A DNA stretch of 42,972 nt. Origin: a virus. Positions within the stretch are counted from its first letter, which is position 1. Every line of letters begins with the position of its first letter. The translations under genes and the position numbers were made by a program. The notes under the pieces were generated by a model. That model was given only the letters and a program-made list of their open reading frames with translations. It was not told the origin of the DNA and ran no database searches. The stretch lies in IMG/VR virus record IMGVR_UViG_3300009507_000003, positions 1 through 42,972 of that record. One strand, written 5' to 3'. Positions 23,375 to 30,963 of the stretch are shown piece by piece.

Positions 23375-25346
23375 TAACAACGATAACTACCTACCTACCG
23401 AGTTCCAGCGGTTTATCCACACTAGCCGCTATGCCAAGTTCATTGATGGCAAGCGTGAGACTTGGTCGCAGACCGTCGCTCGATACATAGACAACGTGGT
23501 TTATACCGAGCTTGGGGGTGACCCAGAACAGAACGCAATCATCGAAGAGCTTGAGCAGGCGATCTTGAGCTGTGAGATCATGCCATCTATGCGGGCTCTT
23601 ATGACTGCGGGGCCTGCGCTTGATCGAAGCAACATTGCAGGATTCAATTGCTCATATACGCCTATCGACCACCCGCAGACGTTCAGCGAAGTGCTCTATA
23701 TACTACTGAATGGCACAGGGGTTGGCTTTAGCTGTGAGCAGAAGTATGTCGATAGCCTGCCACAGGTGCCGCCGTTCATCATTGATGGTAGTGAGCTTAT
23801 CATTGTCGAAGACAGCAAAGAGGGTTGGGCCCACGCATATCAAGACCTCATCAATCTACTGTGGATGGGACGTCAGCCTGACTGGGACCTTTCACGGGTA
23901 CGCCCAGCCGGTGCCCCGTTGCGGACATTTGGTGGTCGTGCGTCGGGACCTGAGCCACTGGAGAAACTCTTCGACCACACAGTCAAGATATTCAAAGGCG
24001 CAGAAGGTCGCAAACTGACGCCTGTCGAAGTCCATTCGCTGATCTGCATGGTGGGCCAAGTGGTCGTCGTTGGTGGTGTGCGCCGGTCAGCTCTGATCAG
24101 CCTGAGCGACTTGGGCGACGAAGAAATGAGGGTGGCTAAGAGCGGCGAGTGGTGGAAGGACAACCAACACTTTGCTCTGGCGAATAACTCAGTGGCCTAT
24201 GAGCACACGCCTACGAGCACTGAGTTTATGGAAGAGTGGCTCAGTTTAGCTAAGTCAGGGAGCGGTGAGCGTGGCATCTTCAATCGCGAAGCAGCGCAAA
24301 GACATGCAGAGATGATAGGTCGCGACCACCGCAACGAGTTCGGCACAAATCCATGCTCGGAGATCGTGCTACGTGGGCAGGCCATTGACCCTGAGACAGG
24401 CAAAGGCATCCCAGCCACCGGCGGTCAGTTCTGCAACCTCACTGAGGTCGTTGTGAGAGCCACCGACACACCGGCTGACTTGGAACGAAAGATCAGGCTG
24501 GCAACGATCTTGGGTACCGTGCAGGCCACGCTGACGTCGTTTCCTTACTTGCGCCCAATATGGAAGGAGAACACCGAGAAAGAGGCTTTGCTCGGGGTAT
24601 CGCTGACTGGCATCATGGACAACCCGTACACCAATGGCATGAACGGCTACGGTCTCGGTGCCTTGCTTCGACACCTCCGCAACGTGGCTATCACGACCAA
24701 CCATCTGTGGGCCACAAAGATGGGCATTAACACGGCGGCGGCTGTCACCTGTGTCAAACCAAGTGGGACTGTGAGCAGCCTTGTTGACAGTGCCTCTGGA
24801 ATACACGCAAGGCACTCGCCATACTATGTGAGGACCGTGAGAGGCGACAACAAAGACCCAGTCACTCAGTTCATGAAGGCGTCAGGCTTTCCCAACGCTG
24901 CCTGTGTATACAATGGTAGTACCACGACGGTGTTCTCGTTCCCGATGAAAGCACCCGACAAAGCACTCACACGCCACGACATGACGGCCATTGAACAGCT
25001 AGAGATGTGGCTTGAGTATCAAACGAACTTCTGTTGTCACAAGCCCTCGATCACAGTGAGCGTGAGAGATCATGAGTGGCCCGAGGTTGGGTCGTGGGTA
25101 TGGAAGCACTTCGATCTCATGTCAGGCGTCAGCTTCCTCCCTCATTCCGACCACACCTATGAGCAGGCACCGTACCAAGATATCACTCCAGCGCAGTACG
25201 AGCGCCTGCTTGAGCATATGCCAAAGGGCGTGGACTGGTCCCGCTTGGCTGACTTTGAGAGGGGCATCGACAACACCACTGCCAGCCAAGAACTCGCGTG
25301 TACTGGAGGTGTCTGTGATGTCGTTGATATATCCTCAGCGGCTTAA
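23367..25346 (+). CDS. Class II (adenosylcobalamin-dependent) ribonucleotide reductase
   Basis: 659 residues, a monomeric-type reductase. Supporting segments are IMPSMRALMTAG, GFNCSYTPI, LLNGTGVGFSCE, GGVRRSALISLSD, NEFGTNPCSEIVLRG, GQFCNLTEV and AVTCVKPSGTVSSLVDSASG. The C-terminal redox pair Cys645/Cys650 (ACTGGVC) matches the reduction site of the Lactobacillus-type enzyme. It makes deoxyribonucleotides and needs vitamin B12 from the host but no oxygen or small subunit. Marine podoviruses often carry this class. The next small gene starts inside its 3' end. Confidence 0.93.
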   Translation: MANNNDNYLPTEFQRFIHTSRYAKFIDGKRETWSQTVARYIDNVVYTELGGDPEQNAIIEELEQAILSCEIMPSMRALMTAGPALDRSNIAGFNCSYTPIDHPQTFSEVLYILLNGTGVGFSCEQKYVDSLPQVPPFIIDGSELIIVEDSKEGWAHAYQDLINLLWMGRQPDWDLSRVRPAGAPLRTFGGRASGPEPLEKLFDHTVKIFKGAEGRKLTPVEVHSLICMVGQVVVVGGVRRSALISLSDLGDEEMRVAKSGEWWKDNQHFALANNSVAYEHTPTSTEFMEEWLSLAKSGSGERGIFNREAAQRHAEMIGRDHRNEFGTNPCSEIVLRGQAIDPETGKGIPATGGQFCNLTEVVVRATDTPADLERKIRLATILGTVQATLTSFPYLRPIWKENTEKEALLGVSLTGIMDNPYTNGMNGYGLGALLRHLRNVAITTNHLWATKMGINTAAAVTCVKPSGTVSSLVDSASGIHARHSPYYVRTVRGDNKDPVTQFMKASGFPNAACVYNGSTTTVFSFPMKAPDKALTRHDMTAIEQLEMWLEYQTNFCCHKPSITVSVRDHEWPEVGSWVWKHFDLMSGVSFLPHSDHTYEQAPYQDITPAQYERLLEHMPKGVDWSRLADFERGIDNTTASQELACTGGVCDVVDISSAA

Positions 25347-25527
25347 TCATAGCGACACGGTGCCCTGTCCCTCGTCGCAATGTGATCGGGGATACGAGGA
25401 GGGCGCACCTGTCTTCGACAGCTCGGGTGAGCCCAACGCAACGTACATCGTCTGTCCCACATGTCGTGGGATGGGCATCATAACGCGGACAGAGCTGCGC
25501 GAGTACATCATGGAGAGGCTTGGATAA
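25318..25527 (+). CDS. Small four-cysteine (zinc-ribbon-like) protein
   Basis: 69 residues from the ATG at 25318, which has a strong GGAGGT seven bases upstream and overlaps the reductase by 29 nt. CPSSQCDRGYEEG and CPTCRGMGII give a C-x4-C...C-x2-C arrangement with the Gly-rich surroundings of DnaJ-type zinc clusters. The upstream extension of the frame is reductase shadow. Coupling to the reductase raises the possibility of a redox or accessory role, which is only inference. Confidence 0.75.
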   Translation: MSLIYPQRLNHSDTVPCPSSQCDRGYEEGAPVFDSSGEPNATYIVCPTCRGMGIITRTELREYIMERLG

Positions 25528-25529
25528 CG

Positions 25530-25748
25530 ATGAATATCAAGAGAACATCGCCGGTGTCGGGGATCACACGCAACCTCGACATCGATGTGACGAAAGAACA
25601 ACTTGTGCGCTGGGAGGCTGGCGCACTTATCCAAGATGTCATGGTTCACTTGAGCGCGGCTGATCGTGAGTACCTTGTGTCGGGGATTACTGACGACGAG
25701 TGGCAACGCATGTTTACTGAGGATAAGCGAGGCATCGAGGCTGACTAA
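25530..25748 (+). CDS. Small conserved-type phage protein, unknown function
   Basis: 72 residues from the ATG at 25530, two bases after the zinc-ribbon gene stop. The pattern MNIKRTSPVSGITRNLDI, then TKEQLVRWEAGALIQDVM and REYLVSGITDDEW recurs in many phages near replication genes, but no function is known to me. It is the last gene before the 1-kb non-coding region. Confidence 0.75.
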   Translation: MNIKRTSPVSGITRNLDIDVTKEQLVRWEAGALIQDVMVHLSAADREYLVSGITDDEWQRMFTEDKRGIEAD

Positions 25749-25806
25749 TGAGCAAGCTGCTGAGTGCCTAATGAACAAATGACTGGCTAATGAGGAGGGT
25801 GAGGTG

Positions 25807-25899
25807 CGAGGGAAGGCTGGTCATCCACTAGGTGGACCGAAGACTCCGCTGAAGAGTAGACCTAGCCAACCCTCGACTATCCTTAGCTCTGTTCAGAGC
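25807..25899 (+). ncRNA. Structured RNA element candidate (bulged stem plus hairpins)
   Basis: CGAGGG (25807-25812) pairs with CCCTCG (25870-25875). After an AA/AA internal loop, GGCT (25815-25818) pairs with AGCC (25864-25867). Then, with one bulged T, GGTC (25819-25822) pairs with GACC (25859-25862). Inside are two small hairpins: TCCAC-TAG-GTGGA (25824-25836) and ACTC/GAGT (25843-25846/25854-25857). A third hairpin, GCTCT-GTTC-AGAGC, follows at 25886-25899. No T-run, so it is not a simple terminator. An RNase III processing site or a small structured RNA is possible. Confidence 0.45.
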
Positions 25900-25989
25900 C
25901 GCCGACATGCCTAAGATAATACCTCCGATGCCTAATTTCAAGGCACTTTGTGTCGCAGATATATAGCGCAACCTAGAGTATAACATAGC

Positions 25990-26014
25990 ACAACTCTGAA
26001 TTGTGGGTACAGCT
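25990..26014 (+). promoter_or_regulatory. Phage RNA polymerase promoter candidate P3 (late)
   Basis: Third copy of the 25-bp element (ACAAC...GAATTGTGGGTAC.GCT), followed by ATAGAT, so that CTATAG at 26013-26018 equals the start region of the T7 consensus promoter. It lies about 770 bp upstream of the first tail gene and would drive the late block. Confidence 0.75.
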
Positions 26015-26290
26015 ATAGATAAAGAGAAGACAGGGGTGGCGTCGCACCACATATGTTACCCTCGATAAGAGACAATAGATCGACAGACCTTGCTATGTTT
26101 GACTGGCTGATGAGGCTGATCAGACGTAGACTTGTGTGCTTAGACTTAGCTTCGGTGAGTACAACGATCTCCCACGTTGTAGTTGCTTTGATGGCTTGAG
26201 CACACGGTCTGTCGTTCTATTGTGTCTAAGTCTGGCGTCAGTACATCTTCTGCGAACAGCTAGAGATAAAGACAGAGATGACGCAGTGAC

Positions 26291-26336
26291 TAGAGATGAC
26301 GTGAGATGACGTGAGTTTACGTGAGATGACGTGAGT
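26291..26336. repeat. 10-bp-period tandem repeat array (GTGAGATGAC)
   Basis: Consecutive 10-base units TAGAGATGAC, GTGAGATGAC, GTGAGTTTAC, GTGAGATGAC and GTGAG(TTGCT) run from 26291. The period equals about one helical turn, placing equal bases on one DNA face. It lies about 280 bp downstream of P3 in non-coding DNA. A protein-binding array or an origin component is likely. Confidence 0.7.
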
Positions 26337-26608
26337 TGCTCGGACATCTTGGGCATCTGAGAAATCGAAGCAGGTAGTTGCTTCCGCTGGTATGATTGTT
26401 TGTCGATATAAACCAATGCGTTAGCATAGTATGAGGGACGCCGTGTCCCAATCCGTTCACTAAAGTTGACCACTTGGTCAGATAAGTTTTCCACTATGTG
26501 GAACTAATGTTCCTACCAGTGAACATAGCCTCATAACCGCGAGGGATATATTATCCCCCTCATCACATATGTAACAATATCAATGACTTAGATCAATGAC
26601 CTCGCATC

Positions 26609-26678
26609 GCGGGTCCCCTTTGCCCGCATTTGACCCCCCGTACCCCTGTAATCAATGTCGACTTCAAAAACAGGGGTA
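26609..26678 (+). other. Two hairpins before the late tail genes
   Basis: GCGGG (26609-26613) pairs with CCCGC (26623-26627), and TACCCCTGT (26641-26649) pairs perfectly with ACAGGGGTA (26670-26678) across a 20-base loop. Neither has a T-run. They could be leader stems or RNase III sites in the late transcript from P3. Confidence 0.5.
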
Positions 26679-26787
26679 AAGGGATCGTTGTTGTTGTTGT
26701 TGTTAGACCTCTTCGATCAGGGGTCCCCCACGAAAACATAAGCATCTCTGCCCCCTCGCCCTCGACCTCCAAGAAATGGAGCCACCT

Positions 26788-27672
26788 ATGGCCCTCGAAT
26801 CCGCGACATACATAAGCGACCTCAACGCAGCGAACCCCGCAGCCACGGACGGCCTCGCCCAAGCCGACGATCACTTTCGCATAATCAAGGGCGCAGTGAA
26901 GGCCACGTTCCCCAACGTCACAGGCGCTATCTCAGCCACCCACGGGGCCCTCGACGCCGCCGCCACGTTTGCCGGTGCCATCACCGCCTCAGTCGCTTCG
27001 ATCAACAACCTGTCCAACATAACTGCGACAGCCGACCAGCTTAATTCCACGTCCCTCATTGGCACCCTGCCTGTCGTTGGCACCCTCGCCCAAGGCAGCG
27101 TTGTCGTTGGTAACTCTAGCTCTGTCGCCACTGCAGTCACCCTCGGCACCAGCGGAACTGTGCTCACCTCGGATGGCACCGACGCTGCGTGGACAGCGCT
27201 CCCCGCCGTATCCAACTTCGAAGCTGGCATGGTTCAGATGTTCGCCAACACCACCGTACCCACGGGGTGGCTTGAGTGCGACGGTGCAGCAGTATCTCGG
27301 ACGACCTATGCCACCCTCTTTGCAGCCATTGGTACGGCCTATGGTGTCGGTAATGGCTCAAGCACGTTCACTTTGCCTGACATGCGCGGAGAGTTCCCAA
27401 GAGGCTGGGATAACTCCCGAGGTGTCGATAGTGGTCGTGGTATTGGTACCAGCCAAGGTGATCAGATGGAGGCGCACAACCACGCGCTACTAGGAAACTC
27501 TGGCGGTGCGATTCAGGTTCTATTTGGTGAATCAAATGTTATCGCAGGCATCCAGAACCTTGGTGGCACCTTCTCTAATCCAACAGCAACAATCCAAAAT
27601 ACTGGTGGCACAAGCAACAGCAGCGAGAATCGCCCAAGAAACGTCGCTCTCATGTTCTGCATCAAGGTGTAA
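26788..27672 (+). CDS. Tail fibre/collar-domain protein
   Basis: 294 residues from the ATG at 26788, preceded by GGAG six bases upstream; the frame is open to 26776 but that start lacks a site. N-terminal part MALESATYISDLNAANPAAT then DDHFRIIKGAVKATFPN is a marine podovirus fibre anchor. The Ser/Thr-rich middle looks like a fibre shaft. The C-terminal part has the phage collar domain: GWLECDGAAVSRTTYATLFA, STFTLPDMRGEFPRGWDN and MEAHNH. It probably sits at the tail periphery and takes part in receptor binding or fibre trimerisation. Confidence 0.85.
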   Translation: MALESATYISDLNAANPAATDGLAQADDHFRIIKGAVKATFPNVTGAISATHGALDAAATFAGAITASVASINNLSNITATADQLNSTSLIGTLPVVGTLAQGSVVVGNSSSVATAVTLGTSGTVLTSDGTDAAWTALPAVSNFEAGMVQMFANTTVPTGWLECDGAAVSRTTYATLFAAIGTAYGVGNGSSTFTLPDMRGEFPRGWDNSRGVDSGRGIGTSQGDQMEAHNHALLGNSGGAIQVLFGESNVIAGIQNLGGTFSNPTATIQNTGGTSNSSENRPRNVALMFCIKV

Positions 27673-27679
27673 CCTAGTC

Positions 27680-29332
27680 ATGCCTAATCTCCCTATACGT
27701 GGCCTCGGTGTCACAGGGGTAGTCACTGACGTCGAGCCATTTAACCTGCCCATCAACGCCTTCGACAGGGCCCTCAACGTTCGCTTTGCAGACGGCGCAA
27801 TCTCCCGTTCCCCCGTATTCCGCACATTGTTGTCGAGCGTATCCTTTGTGCCCGTGCTGGCCCACGGTATCTTCAGCTCCACCGGCTACGACAGTGTCCT
27901 CCTTGTCTCAGATCAGTTTAAGCTGCATGAGTATGCCAACGGCGCTCTGACAGACCGCTCTGGTGCTATAGGTGCCCTGAGTGCATCTGCCGAGGCCCCC
28001 GTCACAGCCACTGTGTTGTCGGATGTAACCTACGTGAACCGCGAGGACCGCGTCCCCGTCTTTCGCGGCCCCAACGGCACTGACTTCGCTGACCTAACCT
28101 TTTGGCCGAACAGCTACCGAGCCAAGGCACTGCGTACTTACGGCGATTTCTTGGTCGCTCTGAACACCACCGAGAGTGGCACCAGCTTTCCCAACCGCGT
28201 CCGCTTTAGCGACCTAGCTCTGCCTAACTCAATCCCGACCTCGTGGGACGAGAGCGACCCTACCAAGAGCGCAGGGACCAACGACATTATACAAATGGAG
28301 ACGCCAATCGTTGATGGCCTGTCGCTGGGGACCAACTTCATCATCTACAGCAACGACCAAGTCTGGCTTATGGAGTTTGTTGGCGGGGCGTTCATCCATA
28401 ACTTTCGCAAGATCTTCAGTAGCTGCGGCATCATTAGCCAGAACTGCGTAGTCGAAGTCCAAGGCAAGCATTTCGTGTTCGACACCGACGATATCTGGAG
28501 CCACGACGGCACCACCCGCGAGAGCCTCGTCGATGATCGCATAAGGGCCTACATCTTTGACGCCCTAGACAACTCAGCCACGCATCATTGCTTTACGTAT
28601 CATAATCACCCGCTGTCCGAGATATACTTCTGCTATCCAAGCTCCGACGATATGACCACTGATCGCCCAGCCTTTGCACCGGTCGGTGCCAACAGGGCCG
28701 CTGTGTATAACTATAGATACAATACGTGGTCGTTCATGGATCTCCCCCACGTAGTCTCAGCGACCACAGCTAACATAAACAGCGTTAGAACTTATGATAC
28801 AACTTCCCTCGTCTACGACACAGCAGGCGGCACCTACGCATCTCAGGACGCTGGCTTTGATCGCCACGCCATCATGGCCTCCATTGCCAACAACACAGAG
28901 GGCGTCAACGCTACAGGCAGGGCCATCACTGTGCCCAAGTTGTATGGCGTTGATCTCAGCGACAACGGCTCACTAAGTCAGCCCCTCGATCCCGTTGCCA
29001 CTGGGCAGCCGTTTGTCGAGCGTACAGGCATTGACTTGGATGAGGTCGAGATACCTCTCAGCGGCTACAAAGTCATCACAAAGATCACGCCACAGGTCGT
29101 CACAGCCAACACTGACAAGACTTTCGACTTCACATTTGGCTCTGCTCCACTTGCCCCTGACGTCCCAAACTATGGGCCCCTTCAGACGCTCGATACTAGC
29201 GTAGATTACAAGCTCGATACGCGACAGGGCGGCAGATACCTGAGCTACAAGATGACCGTCGCCGACGGTGACAACAAGGACTTCGCCCTGAGCGGCTTTG
29301 ATCTTGATGTTGTTGTGACTGGCCGTCGCTAG
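27680..29332 (+). CDS. Virion structural protein, probable tail-hub/neck (tubular B or stabilisation) protein
   Basis: 550 residues from the ATG at 27680, seven bases after the collar gene. The N-terminus MPNLPIRGLGVTGVVTDVEP then FNLPINAFDRALNVRFADG is characteristic of a structural protein of marine and other podoviruses. The rest is beta-rich with repeated strand-turn units (FVFDTDDIWSHDGTTRESLV, AAVYNYRYNTWSFMDLPH), as in beta-propeller tail-hub proteins such as P22 gp10 or T7 gp12. Exact placement in the tail is inferred. The frame is open further upstream but that is collar-gene shadow. Confidence 0.75.
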   Translation: MPNLPIRGLGVTGVVTDVEPFNLPINAFDRALNVRFADGAISRSPVFRTLLSSVSFVPVLAHGIFSSTGYDSVLLVSDQFKLHEYANGALTDRSGAIGALSASAEAPVTATVLSDVTYVNREDRVPVFRGPNGTDFADLTFWPNSYRAKALRTYGDFLVALNTTESGTSFPNRVRFSDLALPNSIPTSWDESDPTKSAGTNDIIQMETPIVDGLSLGTNFIIYSNDQVWLMEFVGGAFIHNFRKIFSSCGIISQNCVVEVQGKHFVFDTDDIWSHDGTTRESLVDDRIRAYIFDALDNSATHHCFTYHNHPLSEIYFCYPSSDDMTTDRPAFAPVGANRAAVYNYRYNTWSFMDLPHVVSATTANINSVRTYDTTSLVYDTAGGTYASQDAGFDRHAIMASIANNTEGVNATGRAITVPKLYGVDLSDNGSLSQPLDPVATGQPFVERTGIDLDEVEIPLSGYKVITKITPQVVTANTDKTFDFTFGSAPLAPDVPNYGPLQTLDTSVDYKLDTRQGGRYLSYKMTVADGDNKDFALSGFDLDVVVTGRR

Positions 29333-29367
29333 AAACATACATACATACATACTAAAGGACTAAACAA

Positions 29368-29772
29368 ATGTCAGCTATGTCAGACTACCTCGAAAATGAA
29401 ATCTTGGATTTAATACTGGGAACCGGAGACTTCGCCCTTCCATCAGCCCGCCAGACCGGCGGAGTATACCTTGGCCTGTCTATCGCCAGCATGGGCGACG
29501 ACGCCAGTGGCACAGAGCTTTCGGGCAATGGATACACCCGCGTTTTGGTGACCTTCGATGCTGCCAGCGGTGGCACTACGGACAACACTAGTGTCGTAGA
29601 TTTCCCCACCTGCACAGGATCTAACTGGGGCGCAGTGGAATATTGGTCCCTTTGGGATGCAGCCACAGGTGGTAATATGCTCCTGCACGGTGCCTTCACC
29701 AGTGCAAAGACCATTGAGGTCAATGATGTACTCAGGGTTGCAGCAGGCGACCTCGACATTACAGCAGCGTGA
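29368..29772 (+). CDS. Small virion/tail protein, MSAMSD family
   Basis: 134 residues: MSAMSDYLENEILDLILGTG, VYLGLSIASMGDDASGTELS, GNGYTRVLVTF, VEYWSLWDAATGGNMLLHGA and VLRVAAGDLDI. This domain is frequent in phage tail modules, where copies often accompany fibre genes; a decoration or fibre-attachment role is likely but unproven. AAAGGA precedes the ATG after an ACAT microsatellite. It is a paralogue of the next gene. Confidence 0.75.
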   Translation: MSAMSDYLENEILDLILGTGDFALPSARQTGGVYLGLSIASMGDDASGTELSGNGYTRVLVTFDAASGGTTDNTSVVDFPTCTGSNWGAVEYWSLWDAATGGNMLLHGAFTSAKTIEVNDVLRVAAGDLDITAA

Positions 29773-29781
29773 GTTAATTAC

Positions 29782-30954
29782 TTGAGCGCCATGAGCGATG
29801 TGCTGGAGCTGAAGTTCCTCGATCACATGCTCGGGGTGTCCTCGTACACAGCTCCCACCTCAGTATATCTTGGCCTGTCTACCGTAAATGGGGGCTTTGG
29901 CGAGGCAGGCACAGGGGCTGAGTCCTCTTTGGCTCGTCAGGCAATCACGTTCAGCGCCCCCAGCTTCTCGTCGATTGTTAACTCAGCCACCGTCGAGTTC
30001 CCAAGGCTGACAGGGTCTGCAGAAACTGTGTATGGCTGGGGCATCTGGGACGCGCAGAGCGGCGGCAACCTGCTTTACTATGGCAGCTTCCAGTCCTCGA
30101 CCGGCTTGAGCACCGGCGATGCCTTTGCCGTCCCACAAAGCAGTGTTAACATCAGTGTCTCGGGCGTCCTACAGCCCTACGCCTTCAAAGCTTGGCAAAA
30201 TCACTGCCTTCGCAACACAGCTTGGACAATGCCTACATCTCTGTATCTTGCGCTCGACCGGACGGGTGCCACAATTGGTCCTGCCTCGGCCTCGTTTTCA
30301 GTTCTAGGCGGTGGCACCTTCGATGAGCCCCGCTGGCACGATTGGAGCACAGGCACAGTCACGCAAAACAGCACGGGTACCGCTGATCAGCAGAACGCCA
30401 AAAGACGGGCAGGAGTGATCAATGGCTCAGGAGAGACCTTCGGGGGATACCAACGCTGTCGTATGGTCTATGACGCCGCCAGCAACGGATCTGCCAGCTT
30501 GAACTACTCAGTCACCCGCGACGATGGCTTGTGGGACAACGACCAAGCTCGGGACAGTAACTGGGATAGCACCAACAACCGGCGGCAAAACTGGGGCAAA
30601 ACAGAGTTACGCAAGTGGACCGACCGCGTCGAGTTTCCAATAGCGGGCAACGACTACCCCACAGTCGGCGCAGCATCCACGCCGCCTTATGGCAGCGGAG
30701 TCAGCTACAGCGCTTTGCACTCTTGGGCCGCTCTAGTGTGGTCTGGGGCTACGTCTAGCGTCGTCACATCCTCGTATACCCCGACCTCTGGAAAACACTT
30801 CGGAACAATCACAGGCTGGGGCATCTTCGACTCGGAGACCCCACAGACCGGTAATCTGCTGATGCGTGGCACCTTCGCCAGTAACATTGCCGCCACCGCC
30901 GCGAAAGACGTCGTCCGCATCCCCGCTTCGTCGTTCACAACGACAGCGGCATAG
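29782..30954 (+). CDS. Two-domain virion/tail protein, MSAMSD family (TTG start)
   Basis: 390 residues with two copies of the domain of the preceding gene. The first (residues 1-125) has VYLGLSTVNGGFGEAGTG and YGWGIWDAQSGGNLLYYGSF. The second begins near residue 133 (WQNHCLRNTAWTMPTSLYLAL), is interrupted by a 150-residue insertion (RWHDWSTGTV, NNRRQNWGKTELRKWTD) and ends GWGIFDSETPQTGNLLMRGTF. I keep the TTG start at 29782 because it restores MSAMSD, identical to the paralogue's start; the ATG at 29791 is the fallback. Probably a tail or fibre component. Confidence 0.75.
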   Translation: MSAMSDVLELKFLDHMLGVSSYTAPTSVYLGLSTVNGGFGEAGTGAESSLARQAITFSAPSFSSIVNSATVEFPRLTGSAETVYGWGIWDAQSGGNLLYYGSFQSSTGLSTGDAFAVPQSSVNISVSGVLQPYAFKAWQNHCLRNTAWTMPTSLYLALDRTGATIGPASASFSVLGGGTFDEPRWHDWSTGTVTQNSTGTADQQNAKRRAGVINGSGETFGGYQRCRMVYDAASNGSASLNYSVTRDDGLWDNDQARDSNWDSTNNRRQNWGKTELRKWTDRVEFPIAGNDYPTVGAASTPPYGSGVSYSALHSWAALVWSGATSSVVTSSYTPTSGKHFGTITGWGIFDSETPQTGNLLMRGTFASNIAATAAKDVVRIPASSFTTTAA

Positions 30955-30963
30955 GAATAAAAC

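Larger units (their letters stand above)
25749..26787. other. Non-coding region of about 1 kb between replication and tail genes
   Basis: No convincing gene on either strand. Minus-strand frames at 25828-26052 and 26120-26494 overlap the promoter and repeat array, have unnatural composition and no ribosome-binding sites. Contents in order: folded element with hairpins (25807-25945), promoter P3 (25990-26014), inverted repeat ACAACG/CGTTGT near 26161-26180, 10-bp repeat array (26291-26336), hairpins at 26609-26627 and 26641-26678, and a (GTT)6 run at 26687-26704. A replication origin, a processed non-coding RNA, or both, would fit. Confidence 0.7.

Noticed and set aside
25828-26052. Minus-strand gene of 74 codons
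   Set aside because: It reads through promoter P3 and the folded element; no ribosome-binding site and no coding character.
26101-26130. Hammerhead ribozyme suggested by CTGATGAG
   Set aside because: No GAAA partner and no stem II/III pairing around it.
26120-26494. Minus-strand gene of 124 codons
   Set aside because: It runs through the 10-bp repeat array, is low in complexity, lacks a ribosome-binding site and resembles no protein.
26687-26704. (GTT)6 run as a CRISPR or regulatory repeat
   Set aside because: Simple microsatellite without spacers; no cas genes and no second array.
27506-27679. N-terminal extension of the 550-residue tail protein
   Set aside because: The extension lies in the collar-domain gene in another frame; homologous-looking sequence begins at ATG 27680.
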